In this document: positions 1-12,819 of the stretch, one piece after another
Position numbering within the stretch: the stretch's first letter is position 1
Layout of the letters: every line of letters begins with the position of its first letter
Assembly: GCA_030490835.1 (NCBI GenBank)
Contig: CM059975.1
Location: forward strand, 3,871,579-3,935,578
Source of the DNA: Annona cherimola
Lineage: Eukaryota; Streptophyta; Magnoliopsida; Magnoliales; Annonaceae
Direction: 5' to 3'
Length of the DNA: 64,000 nt
Notes under the pieces: generated by a model
The model's database searches: none
What the model was told of the DNA's origin: nothing
The model's input: only the letters and a program-made list of their open reading frames with translations
Made by a program: the position numbers and the translations under genes

Positions 1-1091
1 GATGAAAATTTTACGGTGAAGTCAGCTTACAAGTTGATCATTGCTAACCCTTTCCTTTTTGCAGGTCATGAATCTGGGCGCCACAGGGCTGCCAACTGGC
101 AGCAAACAAAACTGCTGAAGAAATTGTGGAAAAGAAAGCTCCCGAATAGAGTAAAAGTTTTTGGATGGAGACTTATCTTAGATGCTCTGCCTACTAGGAA
201 GAATCTCATGAAGAGGGGGGCCTGGAGATAACTCCCACATGTACCCTGTGCGACAAAAGCCAAGAAGATGTGCATCATTTGTTTGCCTTTTGTGATTATA
301 CCATGCATGCAAGAAGGGAGTTGGTCTGCGATAGCAATATCTGGGTGCCAAGGAGGGCCATTATTTGCATATTACTGTTTCTGGCATCATCAAATCAGGA
401 AAACAGGTTCGAATTTTTCATCTTGTTCTATTTGAGGCTATGGCTTTTAAGAAACAGTTACAGAGAGTATGGCTCTAGACCAAACTGTAATGAGACCAAC
501 GAATGGTGTAGGGCATACTGGGAGTCAATCAAAACCTCAGAAATGCTAGAAGGGAACGATGCATCAGACAAATCTTTGGTCCTAAGATGGAGGAGACCAC
601 CAACTTGTACAATGAAAATCAATGTTGATGGAAGACGTCTCACAAGTATTAAATGCATGGGTTTTGCATTGGTGCTAAGAGACTCGAATGGTAGATTCAG
701 GGCAGCCAGTGCATGGAAAACTGAAGGCTTACTGGATGTTGTCAACCTAGAAGCGAGAGCAGTGTGGAGAGGCATGACTTGGGCAACTGAAATTGGCATT
801 CAAAGCTTAATCGTGGAAACTGACTCGTTGATTCTGCTTTAATTTTTGAATTACCAACAACAGATCCTTTCTCATGTTGGAATGGTAATCATGGAAATAC
901 AAAGTCTAACAAGGTCTTTTGCTTCAATCAATTTCCAACATGTTCTTAAAAATGACGATATGTGTGCCCATATCTTAGCAGATTTCACGGCCAAATCTGG
1001 TCGTTCTCAGTGGGTATGGTGGGGAACACCACCAAATTTCCTTGTTCATCCGATTCATTTGGATTTTTTGCGTAGCTGTACTTTTGTCTAG
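1..1091 (+). pseudogene. LINE ORF2 C-terminus: zf-RVT and RNase H domains, broken
   Basis: Three reading segments together give the tail of a plant LINE ORF2. Bases 16-231 encode a zf-RVT region (SAYKL, then WKRKLPNRVKVFGWRL, DALPTRKNLMKRG). The zinc-binding part (CTLCDKSQEDVHHLFAFC) continues in another frame, so there is a frameshift at the G run near 215-222. From about 590 the frame encodes an RNase H-like domain: MKINVDG, GFALVLRDSNGRF, NLEARAVWRGMTWA, VETDS. A TAA at 840-842 interrupts it before the last segment (NDDMCAHILADFTA, WVWWGTPPNF), which ends with TAG at 1089-1091. One frameshift and one stop make it non-functional. The family assignment rests on motif order; the broken state is read directly. 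Confidence 0.85.
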
Positions 1092-1135
1092 TTTGTTATA
1101 TGAATACCCCATTTCAAAAAAATAAAAATAAAAAT
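1..1135 (+). mobile_element. 3' part of a LINE (non-LTR) retrotransposon, degenerate
   Basis: This is the C-terminal end of a LINE ORF2 plus a short 3' UTR that ends in an A-rich tail near 1115-1135 (CATTTCAAAAAAATAAAAA). The reverse transcriptase part would lie left of the window. A second fragment of a related element lies at about 12.8-13.7 kb on the minus strand and shares the C-terminal layout (RNase H fold, a WW-rich segment, then a 3' end of the type ATTTTCAAAAAA), which supports the assignment. Confidence 0.85.
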
Positions 1136-2452
1136 CGTTAGTTGGGTATTCTTTACGGTATAGAGCTTTAGAGTTTAAAATGCAAATAGCGTGAAGTTAA
1201 CGATTTGAAGCAAATACGAGAAACTCATAGGCTAGAAAGCAAATACGTGAAGATAAAGAGATTAAAATGCAAAAAATCCCCACAACCAGGAGTGCAATAG
1301 CAATTACAGTTTCTTTGAAAAAACACTTTTGAGGATAAAGTTCTCACGAAGGATTTTGCTTTCATCTATGGTGAAAACTGCCCAGTGCAACAGTATCTGT
1401 GGCTTAACAAATTCCCGCTTTCCGGCATAGGTCTCATACACGAATTGTTATGTAACAAAAATCTGCAACTCACCATAATAGAACCTGTATCCCCCAAAAT
1501 AAAGTGGAAGTAATCGTCAGCAATGTACAGGCGTCATGAAGCCAAAGTGATGTATATAGATGAACATTTGCGCCGGGGAATATGACCAAAAATGTCTCTC
1601 TTTTCCTGAAGGAGATTAAACAAGGTAGGGGAAAGAGAAATAAAGAAAATAAAAACTCTGATTTCACTCATCCATCAATGGGGGAACTCTGTTGTTTAAC
1701 GCCCTATGTGTGCCGCATTGCCATGTGTCCTCATGCTTGACTGTAAGACAGGCCCCCCACCATCTCCGCTGTCCTGCCACCCGAAAGGAACTATTATAAA
1801 TGGCAAAGGGATTTTCACCAAGAAAAAAAAAAAAAAAAGGAGGATTAGAATCGGTAGACGGTTTGCCAACTGGTATGCCAAGAAAATTTATTATTAGCTT
1901 GTACTGATCATCAAATGTGGCACGGTGTTCTATTACCATACTGTTTAGCTGTGGGAGTCTGTGTGACTTCTTTAAACAGCATCTGTATTCTGATCCCACT
2001 CTAGAGAGGTTGGTGGCCTATGCCCACATAACAAGCACCAATGGCAAGCATCCTACTAACTTGCACAAGCACGTGTGTTCCGTAATCTTTTTTTTTTTTT
2101 TAAAAAAAAAAGGAAAAGTTGTTATGTGAAAAAGCTTCGAAAAGATGGGAGAGTAATGTGATAAGATAATAGAGGTAGTGATTAGAAGTAAAAGGTATAT
2201 GAAAGAATGTATAAAAATAATTAAAAAGTATGTTGTATAGAAAGATGTGAATAAATGATTAGAAAGATAGTAGTATGGAAAAGTACGTGAAATTTTTTTG
2301 TAGAATTTCCATTTTTTTTTCAGGTTTACCGTTTACATTTTCCAGAAATAGGTGGTCATCAAAGTATCAAACATTGAAAGTGAACTCAGATTTTTCATAC
2401 TGGTAGAAGGTGGCAAATCAACCATCAAAAGACAGCTATACCTAGACTACTT
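1136..2452. other. Intergenic DNA between LINE and AXR1 3' end
   Basis: I see no gene here. At about 2105-2290 there is an AT-rich stretch with scattered similarity to the 281-bp MITE family described below (runs like GATAATAGAGGTAGTGATTAG and AATAATTAAAAAGTA), but without recognisable ends, so it is at best a decayed copy. The AXR1 3' UTR and polyadenylation region should lie within the last few hundred bases before 2453. Confidence 0.5.
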
Positions 2453-5400
2453 TCACAAAGCCAGTAGCTGAGACTTGTGATCAACACCATTGAAGATGAA
2501 AGTCCCACACATAGGTACGAACTGTTTTGTAATGAGCTGCAAAAAGAAGAAAAGGAAATAAGTCAGAGACAAACATGAACCAACACCAATTAGCTACCTG
2601 AAATCCAAGTATAGCATTAGGACCTTGATGATTTCCTGTGATGCAATTCCACCTATAAAGGCAGCCACTGCATGAAGCTCAGCACCACCAAATCGACACA
2701 TTTCATTAATTAGGTCCTCAGACAAGTTTGATCCATTGCAACCCAAGTCGTTCAGAATTCCAACAGCTATCATTTTCAGTCGAGATATGTCCTCATCCAT
2801 TTCCCTACACATTTTCAGAAACCTTAGCAAAGAAGCTCATGTGTCTCCTTTAATGAAGAGAGGTCTAGAACCACAAAACCTGTAAATCCCATCTCTTGCT
2901 GTGGGTGCTCCAAACCATTAACTGATGAGTCTGAAATCCACTGATGATCCTTCTAACTTATAATTGGACACCCCCAGCAACCAATAGTAAAAATTTCAAT
3001 ACAACAGTTGAAAAGCCTAATATTCGACAGATGATAAACTTCAGGCTGGAATTGGAAAATACCCCAATTTTCATTGGACCCCATCAGATTGACAGTTTGA
3101 ATCATCAATGAACCACGCAACCCTCACTGCTGTACAAAATCAAAGCTTGAAGAAGCTATGAACTTTTGGCCTGAAGTCCAGGACATCCTCATGCATGTAG
3201 TATGAATAGAAAGTAGCAACCAGAAAAACATACCCATCAAAAACCCCAGGGAATCTGTTATAAATTGACGCGAACCGATCCACAGCTCGAAGAAGGATGT
3301 AAAATCCCACGGCAACACTGCAGTGAAAAGCAATAGAAATGTTTGTTCAGAGAGATACCAAGTCAGAGAATGAATACATGGAAGAAGGCGCTAAGAGTTG
3401 CTGAAGGCATTCATTCACGGGTGGATTTCAACATTTGAGGAAAACATGATGAGTCAAACCTCCCAATGTCGTTAACAGCATTGTCTTTTAAATGTATTCT
3501 ACATCATTACTTACATGAAGCAAAAAATCCTATTGCAGTCTAAAAAACGTTTGAAAATACCTCTTGCGCAATATAGTCCAATGAGAAATATGGAATTTCT
3601 AAAGAGTGAGGATGGTTACTGCAAGCACCAAACACTAAGCCCTGCCTGTGTAAAAGCCAGACAAAGTCTGATATTCCTCTGACAGGAACCTCTATGCAAG
3701 GCATTAAAACCTACACAAGGCCACTGTGCTGACTGCACGAACCACTGAACCAGGACATGGTTTGACAATTTGCAAAAGCTAAAGATAGCATAATTATGTT
3801 TCAAAAAACCACATTGGCTAACAACAGAATGTTGGTAATGTGCAGTGCCAATGAAAACATATAGCAAGGAACAAGTGGCTTCCTTAACTTGAAATGAGTA
3901 CTAAAGAGGAGTTCCATAGAAAATCCAGCTCTGCACATTCTATAACAACACATTTTATTTCAATTAAAGAAAATGCTAGATCATTATCAAAGAACATACT
4001 CCTAAGTAGGTCTGCAGGAAATTCTCTTAGCCATAAATCAATGCACCTGGAGGTAAGTCACAATCACCTGTAATCCTCATCTGTTAGATACTTTTGAAGT
4101 TCTGGTACAACAGGAGAATTGAACTCATCTTCAATCAACCGGTATCTGCATACCTACACAATAGAATTAATTGTTGGTGAGAAAATCAGTCATGGAAGCC
4201 CTGTTAATAGGATATGCTGTCCAGATGACTACATTTCTGCTTGAGACTAAAGAAGTATTTTGTTAGGACAGCGCCTCAATCCGAGGGAACACAAATGAAA
4301 ATGATTTCTAACAGAGCTAAGGTGAAACAAGGATAGAAGTTCGTTGGCTGCAAGTGCTAGTTCATGAAAGAGTAATCAAAAGCCCAAAAATTACCATTAA
4401 CCAACTTTGTTAAGGATTTGGCTACAAGCAACAAAATTTCACCACACTACTCACCGGGAAATATTGATAATGTACTTCGATAATAAGTTCAAATGCTATA
4501 CATCATGCACGTCATAAACTTTGTAACACACCAGTGATACAAATATCATTTTGAGTAAAGAGCTTCAAAGGCTATGAGTTTGTATTCTCAAGTTGCAAGA
4601 ACTATTTAACACGAAGTATTCAAACCAACAGAGTCAAGCAAGCATGTTATTCAGAATAACTGTGCCTATAAAAAGAGTTAAAAAGGCTTATTTGTCAAAG
4701 TTTTCCCTGCACAGATGACAAAAGAACTTCAAATAATTCTCCACAGCTAGAGAGCTTACAGTGAGTTTTCTAGCATTTCGACAGAAGCTCTTTACATTTG
4801 TCTTTGGAATTGAAAGTGGATCCCGACCAATTTTCTTTAATATGTTCTGAACCCGGTGCTCAATTGCAAGGGTATCAGCCTCAGCTTTAGCTTGATAGAT
4901 CTTTTGCAAACTTATGTAGTATCTGCAACAAAAGTTGCTGTTATCATGATGATGAACAGGTGCCAGCAAGCACACTCCAATGAAATGGCGGCCCAAACAG
5001 AAGCAAACAGAGTTAGTCACTAACTCGGTTAAAGACGTCATATCCGGTATTGAACCTTCGAGAGGGGGCTCTCCACTGCCTTCATTCTCAATAAATTCCT
5101 GCAAAGTACCAACATAAGCTATAGATTCATTTCAATTTTGAATTTTAAGTTATGAGAATTAAATTATTGCAAATGATAAGTGCATAGAAAAAATAAATAA
5201 GTAGAAATAGCCATTAAAAAGCTTCTTAACAGATTAGCAAGGAACAAGGGAATGAAAAAGCAAATAATTTGGTTAAATGGTTTATGCGTTCACTTATATA
5301 ATGGAAACAGACAAAAAGGAAATAGTTGAACGTAAACGGAAAATTCTCTATATAGAGAACACATGCAATGCCACATCTTCCAAACAGCAAGAATGACTTC

Positions 5401-8400
5401 ATGAAGGGTGCAGGACCATCTCTAAACCATGGTACAAACAAGAGTTGATAGAGCAAGAGAGAGAGGAAAGGAATCCACACAGTTACTAAAGGAAACAACA
5501 TTGGCCATTGAACTTGAAAAATGAATCACCAGAACTTGACTGTGCTGAACATCTCAGCATCATCATCAAGATAAGCTTCATGGGAAAAAAAATTGAGTGG
5601 CTGAACTGCATTAAACAAACAGATAAAGAAAAAGAGATAAATGCTCAGGTCAAAGTGCCAGTTTTCATTGAGGATTCTTGAAAGCCTATTGAAGTCTGAA
5701 TCACAAACAGCATAACTAGTTTAACCCAACCCATGTCACCTCAAAATGTACGTGTGCGCCAGGCCTTTATTCATGCAACAAATCACCCAGGAGCACAGCT
5801 GAACCAATCCTCTCATTGTTTTTGGTCCCTAATGCAATGTAAGAATCATTCCACTGCCGAAAAATGTAAACTGTTTACTTATGAACAGATTGGTCTAATT
5901 GGTGACAAGTGACAACATAATAACAACAACAACAACAACAAAGACGAAAGGCAAAACAACTAGATGATACAAAATGTGTAATTGTTTTCAAAAAGAACAA
6001 TTAATCCTGACAGGTAGTCTTGAACAGACAGTAAAATGATAACAAGGGCAGTCATAGCACTCAACAACATAACTGCATTTCAAACATCCTGGGCCAACAA
6101 ACATTTGACTTCCATTGGAACTTGCATTCCATGAAATTATAAACAGTGACATTACCTTCCTGAAGGGAAAGACAATGAAATAGTTACCTTCAATGCTGCC
6201 ACAAGCAACCAAAAATCTGGAGAAGTAGCATCAACATCAGCACGACTATCATTAATTATTTGCCGAATATTTGGGCCTGCGTCCAAGAGCAATATACTTA
6301 ATAATTGATTACCCACACAACATCAGCTTGGATTCTTGTAAGAAAATAAGTTTCAAACAATTAGACACGGGTACTTAGAATTCATGAATCTCAACACACA
6401 AGGTTTGCCAGAGATCACAAAGAACTGTTTAACAATGAGGAAGAAACATAAATTTCCTTTAGTCCAGCATCAGGACAACAGAAAGGTATTTAGATTGAGA
6501 TATATGTTACAGTTAACATGCTTCCAAGAAAGTAAACACCCAAACCCATTCATGTCCAGTAACAACCTGGAAATATGCTACTTCAGCAAAAGGAAGGTTA
6601 AGAAGGAAAGATGGAGTACGTCGACCTCATATTGTACGCAACAACTATGAAACCTCCTAGTCATCTACCTTCACAAGCACCAATTGGCATATATGTCAAG
6701 CAGCTCACTAACGTGCATCATAATCCTCATCAACAAAATTTATAAATTGAGAAGCATCATAGCATAAAACATTTTAAATACCAGAATTTTTTATATTGAA
6801 ACAAATATCAAAATGTTCAGATTATTTTATTTCATCTTGAAAATAAATCGAAGACAATATACACAAAATAAATCTCGTCTATCTACTGCATTTGCACTAT
6901 TGGAAGGATTTGACACCTGGACAACATATGCACACACATCATAAGCAGCACTGATCAGTTTTTTTAATTAGTCGGACTACTCAAGGTATCACATGGCATT
7001 AACAGACTCAGTTAGATATGGAAATGAATGAAAATCTAATCATCTAGCCAAATGATATAATCAAAATTATGCTCACTAATTCCTCCAGGAGTAGAGACTT
7101 TAAAAGAGGCTTCAATAGCTTCCTTATAGTTATCTTCATCGAATGAAAGCATCTTGGATTTTAAAAGTTCCTGCACACAAAAATAGCAATAAAAGGATGA
7201 AGCTGCAATTTATCTGTTAAACAGTGTAGAAGAAGGGCATGATAGATCAACCACAGAAAATCGCTACAAACCTTAAACTCCTTTTTCTCTTCTCTAGTTG
7301 AGGGAAGGCAGCCATTGTGTGTCTCGGACCACTCCTCAGCCATCTTCACAAGAATCACGACATACGGGATGTGCTTGTGGACAACAGTATCTACTGTATT
7401 TATATCAATGCTTTCAGCAAACCTAGAGAATAAAAAGTGAACAACAATATTTTTTTAGCATGTAGAGATCTGAAAGCAAACAAAAATGATGAAAAGAAAA
7501 TTAAATTGTTACAGCCGTTTCCTGTGAGATTGGCTATGAACTTGGCTTGATGCATTTGTCCAACTGTTAGATCTTAGGTAAGACATGATTTTTGGGACTT
7601 ATACCACAATAGACTGGAACGCCCAATAAATTCAAGAATCAACCTGAAATCTAATATATGCAGTTTGTCTAGCCCAGTAAATGTTAACTTCGACTTCACC
7701 CTGATAAAGACATGGATCATGCCTTCCAGAATGATTTTCATTCTTCCAGTGCAGGGCTATAGTCAGACTAACTAGGTTAGACACATATAAACAAGAAAAA
7801 AAATATCAAAGTCATACTGTTTAAGCTCAGGCCAAGGGTTGTGAAGTCGAAGATCGTCAAGAAAATGGTCAGGTTTGGATTCAATAACATCATGTTCCTG
7901 ACAAGTATTAAAGAAAAAAAAAAGATATGAAATCAGTACACTGTACTACATGTTGTGAAGTAGGAATTACTATGATGAAAGAAAAAGTGAAATTTCATGC
8001 TGCAAAATTTTTTAATCACATTCAAGCTATATATACTTACATCACATTACCTTCAAACTGATGCGCACAAGCCCAGTAAGGCCATATGAACGTGCAACTA
8101 TCAACATTATATTTGCTTGTCTGCATATCTTGTCCAGCATTAGCATAGAATTTTCCTGAATCTATAAATCATCCAAGGAACTCAAGTAAGAAGGAAATAG
8201 ACAAATGATTAAGTATGTGGAAAAAAAATGCCAAAAATGGGCTACATGACGTATGAAGAGGAAAAGAAGCCGTCACTAAGAATAAAAATACAGAAGTTCA
8301 ACATAGACAGTCAACTGTAATGCACATAGTATGCTGAAATTGAATTGTAACTTTCATGAGAAAGACACACAAAGCAGCAATACCAAGAACTTAAGACAAG

Positions 8401-10374
8401 GTTGGATGCGCAAAAAAAATTTCCGGCATGTAAGCAAACAATACCAAGTAAAATTCCCTTTTTTCACTGCTCGTATAATAAAGCCTATCACAAGATCATT
8501 TCAGTGACAGTGACAATAAAAATGATAATAAAGTAAACCAACATGATCTTTATCTGTATAGCTCAATTCATTGACACCTTTTGCATGCGTAGGTTTAGAA
8601 AACAATGGGATCTTTATCTGTGTAGCTCAATTCATGGACACCTTGCATATTCACTTTTTCATTTAGAAAACAACCTGCTCTTTATGTATATCTCAATTCA
8701 CAGATAGTGTAGCTCAATTCATGGAAACCTAGCGCATGCATTTGTTCTTTTAGAAAACAACCTGATCTTTATGTTAGTTCAATTCATAGATACCTCACAC
8801 ATGCATGTGTTGGCTTAGAAGCTTTGTCAATATCACTTGGGCAGCTTTCCCCAAACAACTCTTCAAATAAAAAAGAGCATTATAGAATAAACGATTCTGA
8901 AAAACAAAATGCCGCTATATTTCTTTCCATTTCTTTTCCTTTCTTCTTCCTTCTTTCATCTTTCTCTTCAGCAGTTACTCCATGTAAATATTAACTCCAA
9001 GTTTTAGTTGGTAAGACAGCAGTCATAAGACATTGAAACCTTGCAAGTTTGCAGTGTCACATTATCAACAACATAATGGCCTCCAGACATAGACACTCTT
9101 AACTGACAAGTGGAAGAGTGTGGAATATAAGTTATATAACTGAAATAGTTAACTAATTCTTTTGTAAGTTAGAAAAAAATGGCGCAAATAAACAAGAGAT
9201 TTCCTGAAAGGATGTAATCACAATGTCATTTAATTAATATGGGTGAGAGGGATTAGAGGACAGAAAATGCAATAGCAAGTTGGCCACCAGAGAGGATGTG
9301 CCTACTTTACCACAATTCTATACCTGTGTAGCTATCACTAATGTAAACTGATTGAAAAAAGAAGGATTGGTCTCAATCAGTGCCGCTGGTGACTCTTCCA
9401 CAAATTTAGCTTTCACTGCATCGTTGAGCTCTTGTAGAAAGGCACAAACGCATTTTGCCTTTGACTGTCCAATGCTTTGTACATCCACTGCTCATGTCAG
9501 TAGGTAAAATTAGTAAAATATAATCAACATTATCAGATGAAATGAATGATGAGAAAAAAGAGCATACGCATAAAATTATTGCCAAGATCACCCTCATCCA
9601 CTTTAGAACCATCGACAACAGTGATACTTCCAATGCCTCCCAAAACAAGATTCTTCAGTGTTTCAGAACCAGTGGGGCCACAATTCAGCAAGCAGATGCT
9701 AGCCTTCTCTAGTGCTGATTGCCCTTGTTCTCCCCATATCCTAATAATTCCACAGAGACAAGAAATCAATTTCTACTGATGTAATATCAATCTGCAGTTC
9801 CCAGGAATACTTGACCAGACTGTCAAAAATTTTCCCCGGGACAACAAAAAAAAGGGGCTTGAGAAACAGCACAACTGATAGGCTTTGTTCAAAGAAACCA
9901 ATAGCTAGAGCCTACACTTACATCCTAGAAATTTATGAAATCAAAGTGCTTCTCGGGGATATTACGAAAACTAGTAAAAGCATGCAAGCGGAGAACAATT
10001 TTGATCTTCCGATAGAGGGCATTCAGACAGGATGCAATCAAATAAAATGGCATTCAACTCCTGCAGAATGTGCAAGTTGTAGTCTAAGGGCACCGGGAAA
10101 CCATTGACAGAGAGCTCGGATTACACTGAACGGTATGGGATCGATGCTCCGGACGCGGCTTCCACCCAAATGCCTTGCTCGAGAGTGGTAATTCACCAAC
10201 AGTTTCAGTGGCTAACTAAAAGATTCTTATTGGAAAAATCAAAGAATCTATCCAAACTGGGACGTGATGACATGGAAATAGGGTTTCCAGACTAAAGAGA
10301 AAAGAGAAAAAAATGAAAGCGGGGGAAAAGGAATACCTAAGCTGACGATCGTATTTGCTCTTCGGCTCCGCCAT
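2453..10374 (-). CDS. AXR1: NEDD8-activating enzyme E1 regulatory subunit AXR1 (14 exons)
   Basis: AXR1 pairs with ECR1 to form the E1 that activates the ubiquitin-like protein NEDD8/RUB for transfer to cullins, which keeps SCF ligases active in auxin and other hormone signalling. Coding exons (minus): 10374-10337, 9740-9568, 9487-9324, 8161-8051, 7897-7818, 7422-7272, 7170-7077, 6276-6188, 5098-5025, 4922-4760, 4153-4068, 3317-3234, 2804-2624, 2536-2453. They sum to 1572 nt, giving 523 aa, close to the roughly 540 aa of Arabidopsis AXR1. The start gives [20 protein letters not shown]. The ThiF/adenylation-like fold follows, with [15 protein letters not shown] and [11 protein letters not shown] at residues 30-60. 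Later family motifs are [60 protein letters not shown] and [14 protein letters not shown]; the protein ends HKSQLLAL. All introns are GT-AG; the donor after exon 13 (AAG|GTCC) is weak. AXR1 lacks the catalytic cysteine by family knowledge. The assignment is very secure. Confidence 0.97.
8545..8822. repeat. Minisatellite in AXR1 intron 3, about 4 units of 65-85 bp
   Basis: Four imperfect tandem units share the pieces GATCTTTAT, GTAGCTCAATTCATGGA, GCATGCAT and TTTAGAAAACAACCT. Unit starts are near 8545, 8610, 8678 and 8763. The units differ in length and by many substitutions, so the array is old. It lies between exons 3 and 4 and does not touch splice sites. Confidence 0.75.
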
Positions 10375-10562
10375 TGATGAGGTGTTTTCACTTCAAGAAT
10401 GTTGGCCGGTTCAGTTGCTTGCTCGGAACGCAGACTGAGGCTCTTATTGGCCCCGCTTTTCGAACGCGCTAAAATCCTACGCTTTTCGGCAATTTTTGCT
10501 TTAAAAGCCGCAAAAGCGCTCGCAGCTGTAAGCTCAGACGCGGAGTTATCCGCCAAACGCAC
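9709..10562 (-). other. Candidate upstream ORF overlapping the AXR1 start
   Basis: An ATG at 10562 opens a frame that runs through the AXR1 start codon (10374) out of frame with it, continues to the exon 1 donor at 10337, and on spliced mRNA would end at TAG 9711-9709 in exon 2 (85 codons, rich in Ala, Ser, Lys and Arg). If the transcript starts upstream of 10562, this uORF would reduce initiation at the AXR1 ATG. A TATA-like TATATTT sits near 10676-10682, which would make this possible. Transcription start and translation are not shown by the sequence. Confidence 0.35.
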
Positions 10563-10680
10563 GACTGCCTAGAATCACCGTCGGCCAAACAACGGCAGGA
10601 GTGAAAAGGGTATCTTCGTCTTAAAAAAAAATAAGGGAGCGTGATGACATTGATCATCATGTGTTTTAGGCTGAAATATA

Positions 10681-10962
10681 GGCTGTGTTTGGTTGGAGTT
10701 GATGAAAAGTTTTAGAGGTAGAAGTTGTCACATTGATAGAAAATGATGTGATATAATAGAGGTAATGATGAGGAGTAAAGAGAATAAAGTTAAAATAGAT
10801 AGGTTAGTTGTATGAGTAGTTGTGTAGAAATGATTGAAAAGTAGGGTAGTTTGTATAGAAAAATGTGAAAAAATAATTAAAAAATAGAGTAGTTATGAAG
10901 AGTAAAAAGTTTTGTGTCGAAAAGTTTTAATTGACAAGTTTTGGCCCCAAACAAACACAACC
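10681..10962 (+). mobile_element. 281-bp-family MITE upstream of AXR1
   Basis: The element has terminal inverted repeats (GGCTGTGTTTGG at the left, CCAAACAAACACAACC at the right) flanked by the 3-bp direct repeat ATA (10678-10680 and 10963-10965). Its interior matches the other family members (AGGTAATGATGAGGAGTAAA, TTAGTTGTATGAGTAGTTG). A 3-bp duplication is the PIF/Harbinger pattern, although that family prefers TAA/TTA. Its left end lies 307 bp from the AXR1 start codon, so it forms part of the promoter region. Confidence 0.85.
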
Positions 10963-11239
10963 ATAATATTTACTTATTTTTATCATTAATTATATTTTTT
11001 TAATTTTTTCTTCATAAACATGTTTTTTTATGTGTATTCAGTCTATATACGTTGTTTTGTCATTTTACTGTACTTTTATATATTTATTTTTTATTTTTTA
11101 AAAATTATTAATTTCAAAGGCATTTAAGTCATTTTTCGTTCATTAAAAAACTCAATTTTTAAAAACTCAGAAATAAATATATAAAAATATGGTAATAGAT
11201 TGAAGCACCTAAAAATAATGAAAAATTTTACAAGAAAAT

Positions 11240-12490
11240 TTATGAAAAAGAGGGGTGATATCAATATTACGAAAATTGAGAAATCGGTCAACTGGCCAGT
11301 CTGATCCGGGCCGATTTCCGATTTGGAGCAACTGACCATTTTGCATCGACTTAGCCGGGGTGGTCTTCAGTTCTCAGGCCGGCCAGTTAACCCGATTTGG
11401 TACTGTATGTAAATTTTAAAAAACCTATAACGAGGTCCGGAACCACTGTCACTCTCACCCCTTTCGAACTTCTAGTCCATAGCCACGATTTCAAGTTCCC
11501 ACCGACGATGAAGTGGAAATTAACACCTGCAGTCGTTAATCGACGTTTCCAGCAGCCCCTGATCAACATTTCCAATGCCCGCAATCACTAATCGACTTCT
11601 TCTTCTTCACTCCTGCTAGCCGGCGGCACCAATTGATGTCCATCCGGCAGGAAGCTCCCAATCAACATCCTCTTCTCCCCGCACTCTAGCTGGCAACCCC
11701 AATCAGCATCCATCCAGCTAGTAACTATTAATCACCATGTTCTTCTTCACTCCCTCCAGTCGGCAACTCCAACTGACGACAGTAACCTCCCTCCTTCTGG
11801 CTCTGTCAACTTTTTTCACCCCTGCATACATCCACTTTCTGCAGCATGTATGCTCTTTATGTATGTTGGCATCATGAATGTCGGAATCCATATATGCTAC
11901 TATACTCTGTATATCAAATTTGTGCAGCCTACATGTAGTCAGATGGATATTAAATTGTTAATTAGCTATATTGTTGGCATGCTATGTTTGCATATAACTA
12001 TAGTTTACACATATCAATTTTCAATTATTGCTAGTATGCTGTTGCATATGTAATTATGTATAATTCGTAATTAAATTTGATTAATATTGCCAGTTAACAG
12101 CCTTGTTGGTTATGCTATGCGGTTGTTTAAATCACAACATTTTGTAATTTTTGTAAAATTAAGTTGTTTGTCATAATTTTCTATAACTAGCAATTGTACC
12201 AATTAATTTTTGTGGGTTTGAAAAAACGTCATGTACTTGATGGTGGCAAAGATATAATTAAAAAAATGAAGGTAAGTAAACTATTTTTTAACTTCTAAAA
12301 TTATGGTCACAATCTCAATTATTGTATTACTTTTTATTTTGAATCTTTAAGGTTTTATCATATCAATCTATGATATATTCTCCATAAATTACTAATATAC
12401 CAATTCAATCAGGTTTTTAAAAACGGTTAAATCGGTTGGACTAGAATCAATTCCTTGACTAGTTCGTTAACCGATTTGGTTCTAACAACA
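11240..12490. repeat. Possible non-autonomous DNA element bounded by AAATCGGT-type inverted ends
   Basis: Near 11278 the sequence reads AATCGGTCAACTGGCCAGTC, and near 12480 the other strand reads AAATCGGTTAACGAACTAGTC, giving loosely inverted ends about 1.2 kb apart. Similar CGGT/CCAGT-rich pieces occur at 27755-27815 and in a MED25 intron (45640-45775). I see no target duplication. The interior holds a tandem repeat (separate entry) and otherwise AT-rich sequence without coding potential. Confidence 0.35.
11581..11785. repeat. Three degenerate tandem units of about 70-77 bp
   Basis: Units start with AATCACTAATCGACTTCTTC (near 11583), AATCAACATCCTCTTCTCC (near 11661) and AATCACCATGTTCTTCTTC (near 11729). 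Each continues with a CACTC...CTAGC(T/C)GGC or CCAGTCGGC block and a CAATCA or CAACTGA block. The stretch is markedly GC-richer than its surroundings. No coding frame is supported. Confidence 0.6.
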
Positions 12491-12819
12491 TTTGATAATA
12501 ATACGATAAATTTTTTTTATTAATCTTCACAGTATTATACTTTATCTCAACTTATACTATTTTAAGTTTAAATATTCATATGTTGTGACCTCATTTCATC
12601 TAACAAATCAATCCTCAAATATTCTTATAATTTTCTCTACTGTCATCTGCCAGAGAAGCGACCAAACACTCCCACCTAGAAGACCATGCCTCCAACACTA
12701 GCATAGATCCATTATTGCCATGCGAGGACAAAAATCCCATAATGGGATTCAAACCCTAACCACGCTACAGATAGCTAGTCGACGTGCAGTGATACAACGT
12801 GAAAAGATTTTTTTTTTCG

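Noticed and set aside
9811..10295. Plus-strand frames inside AXR1 intron 1
   Set aside because: They lie in an intron on the opposite strand and show no family signal.
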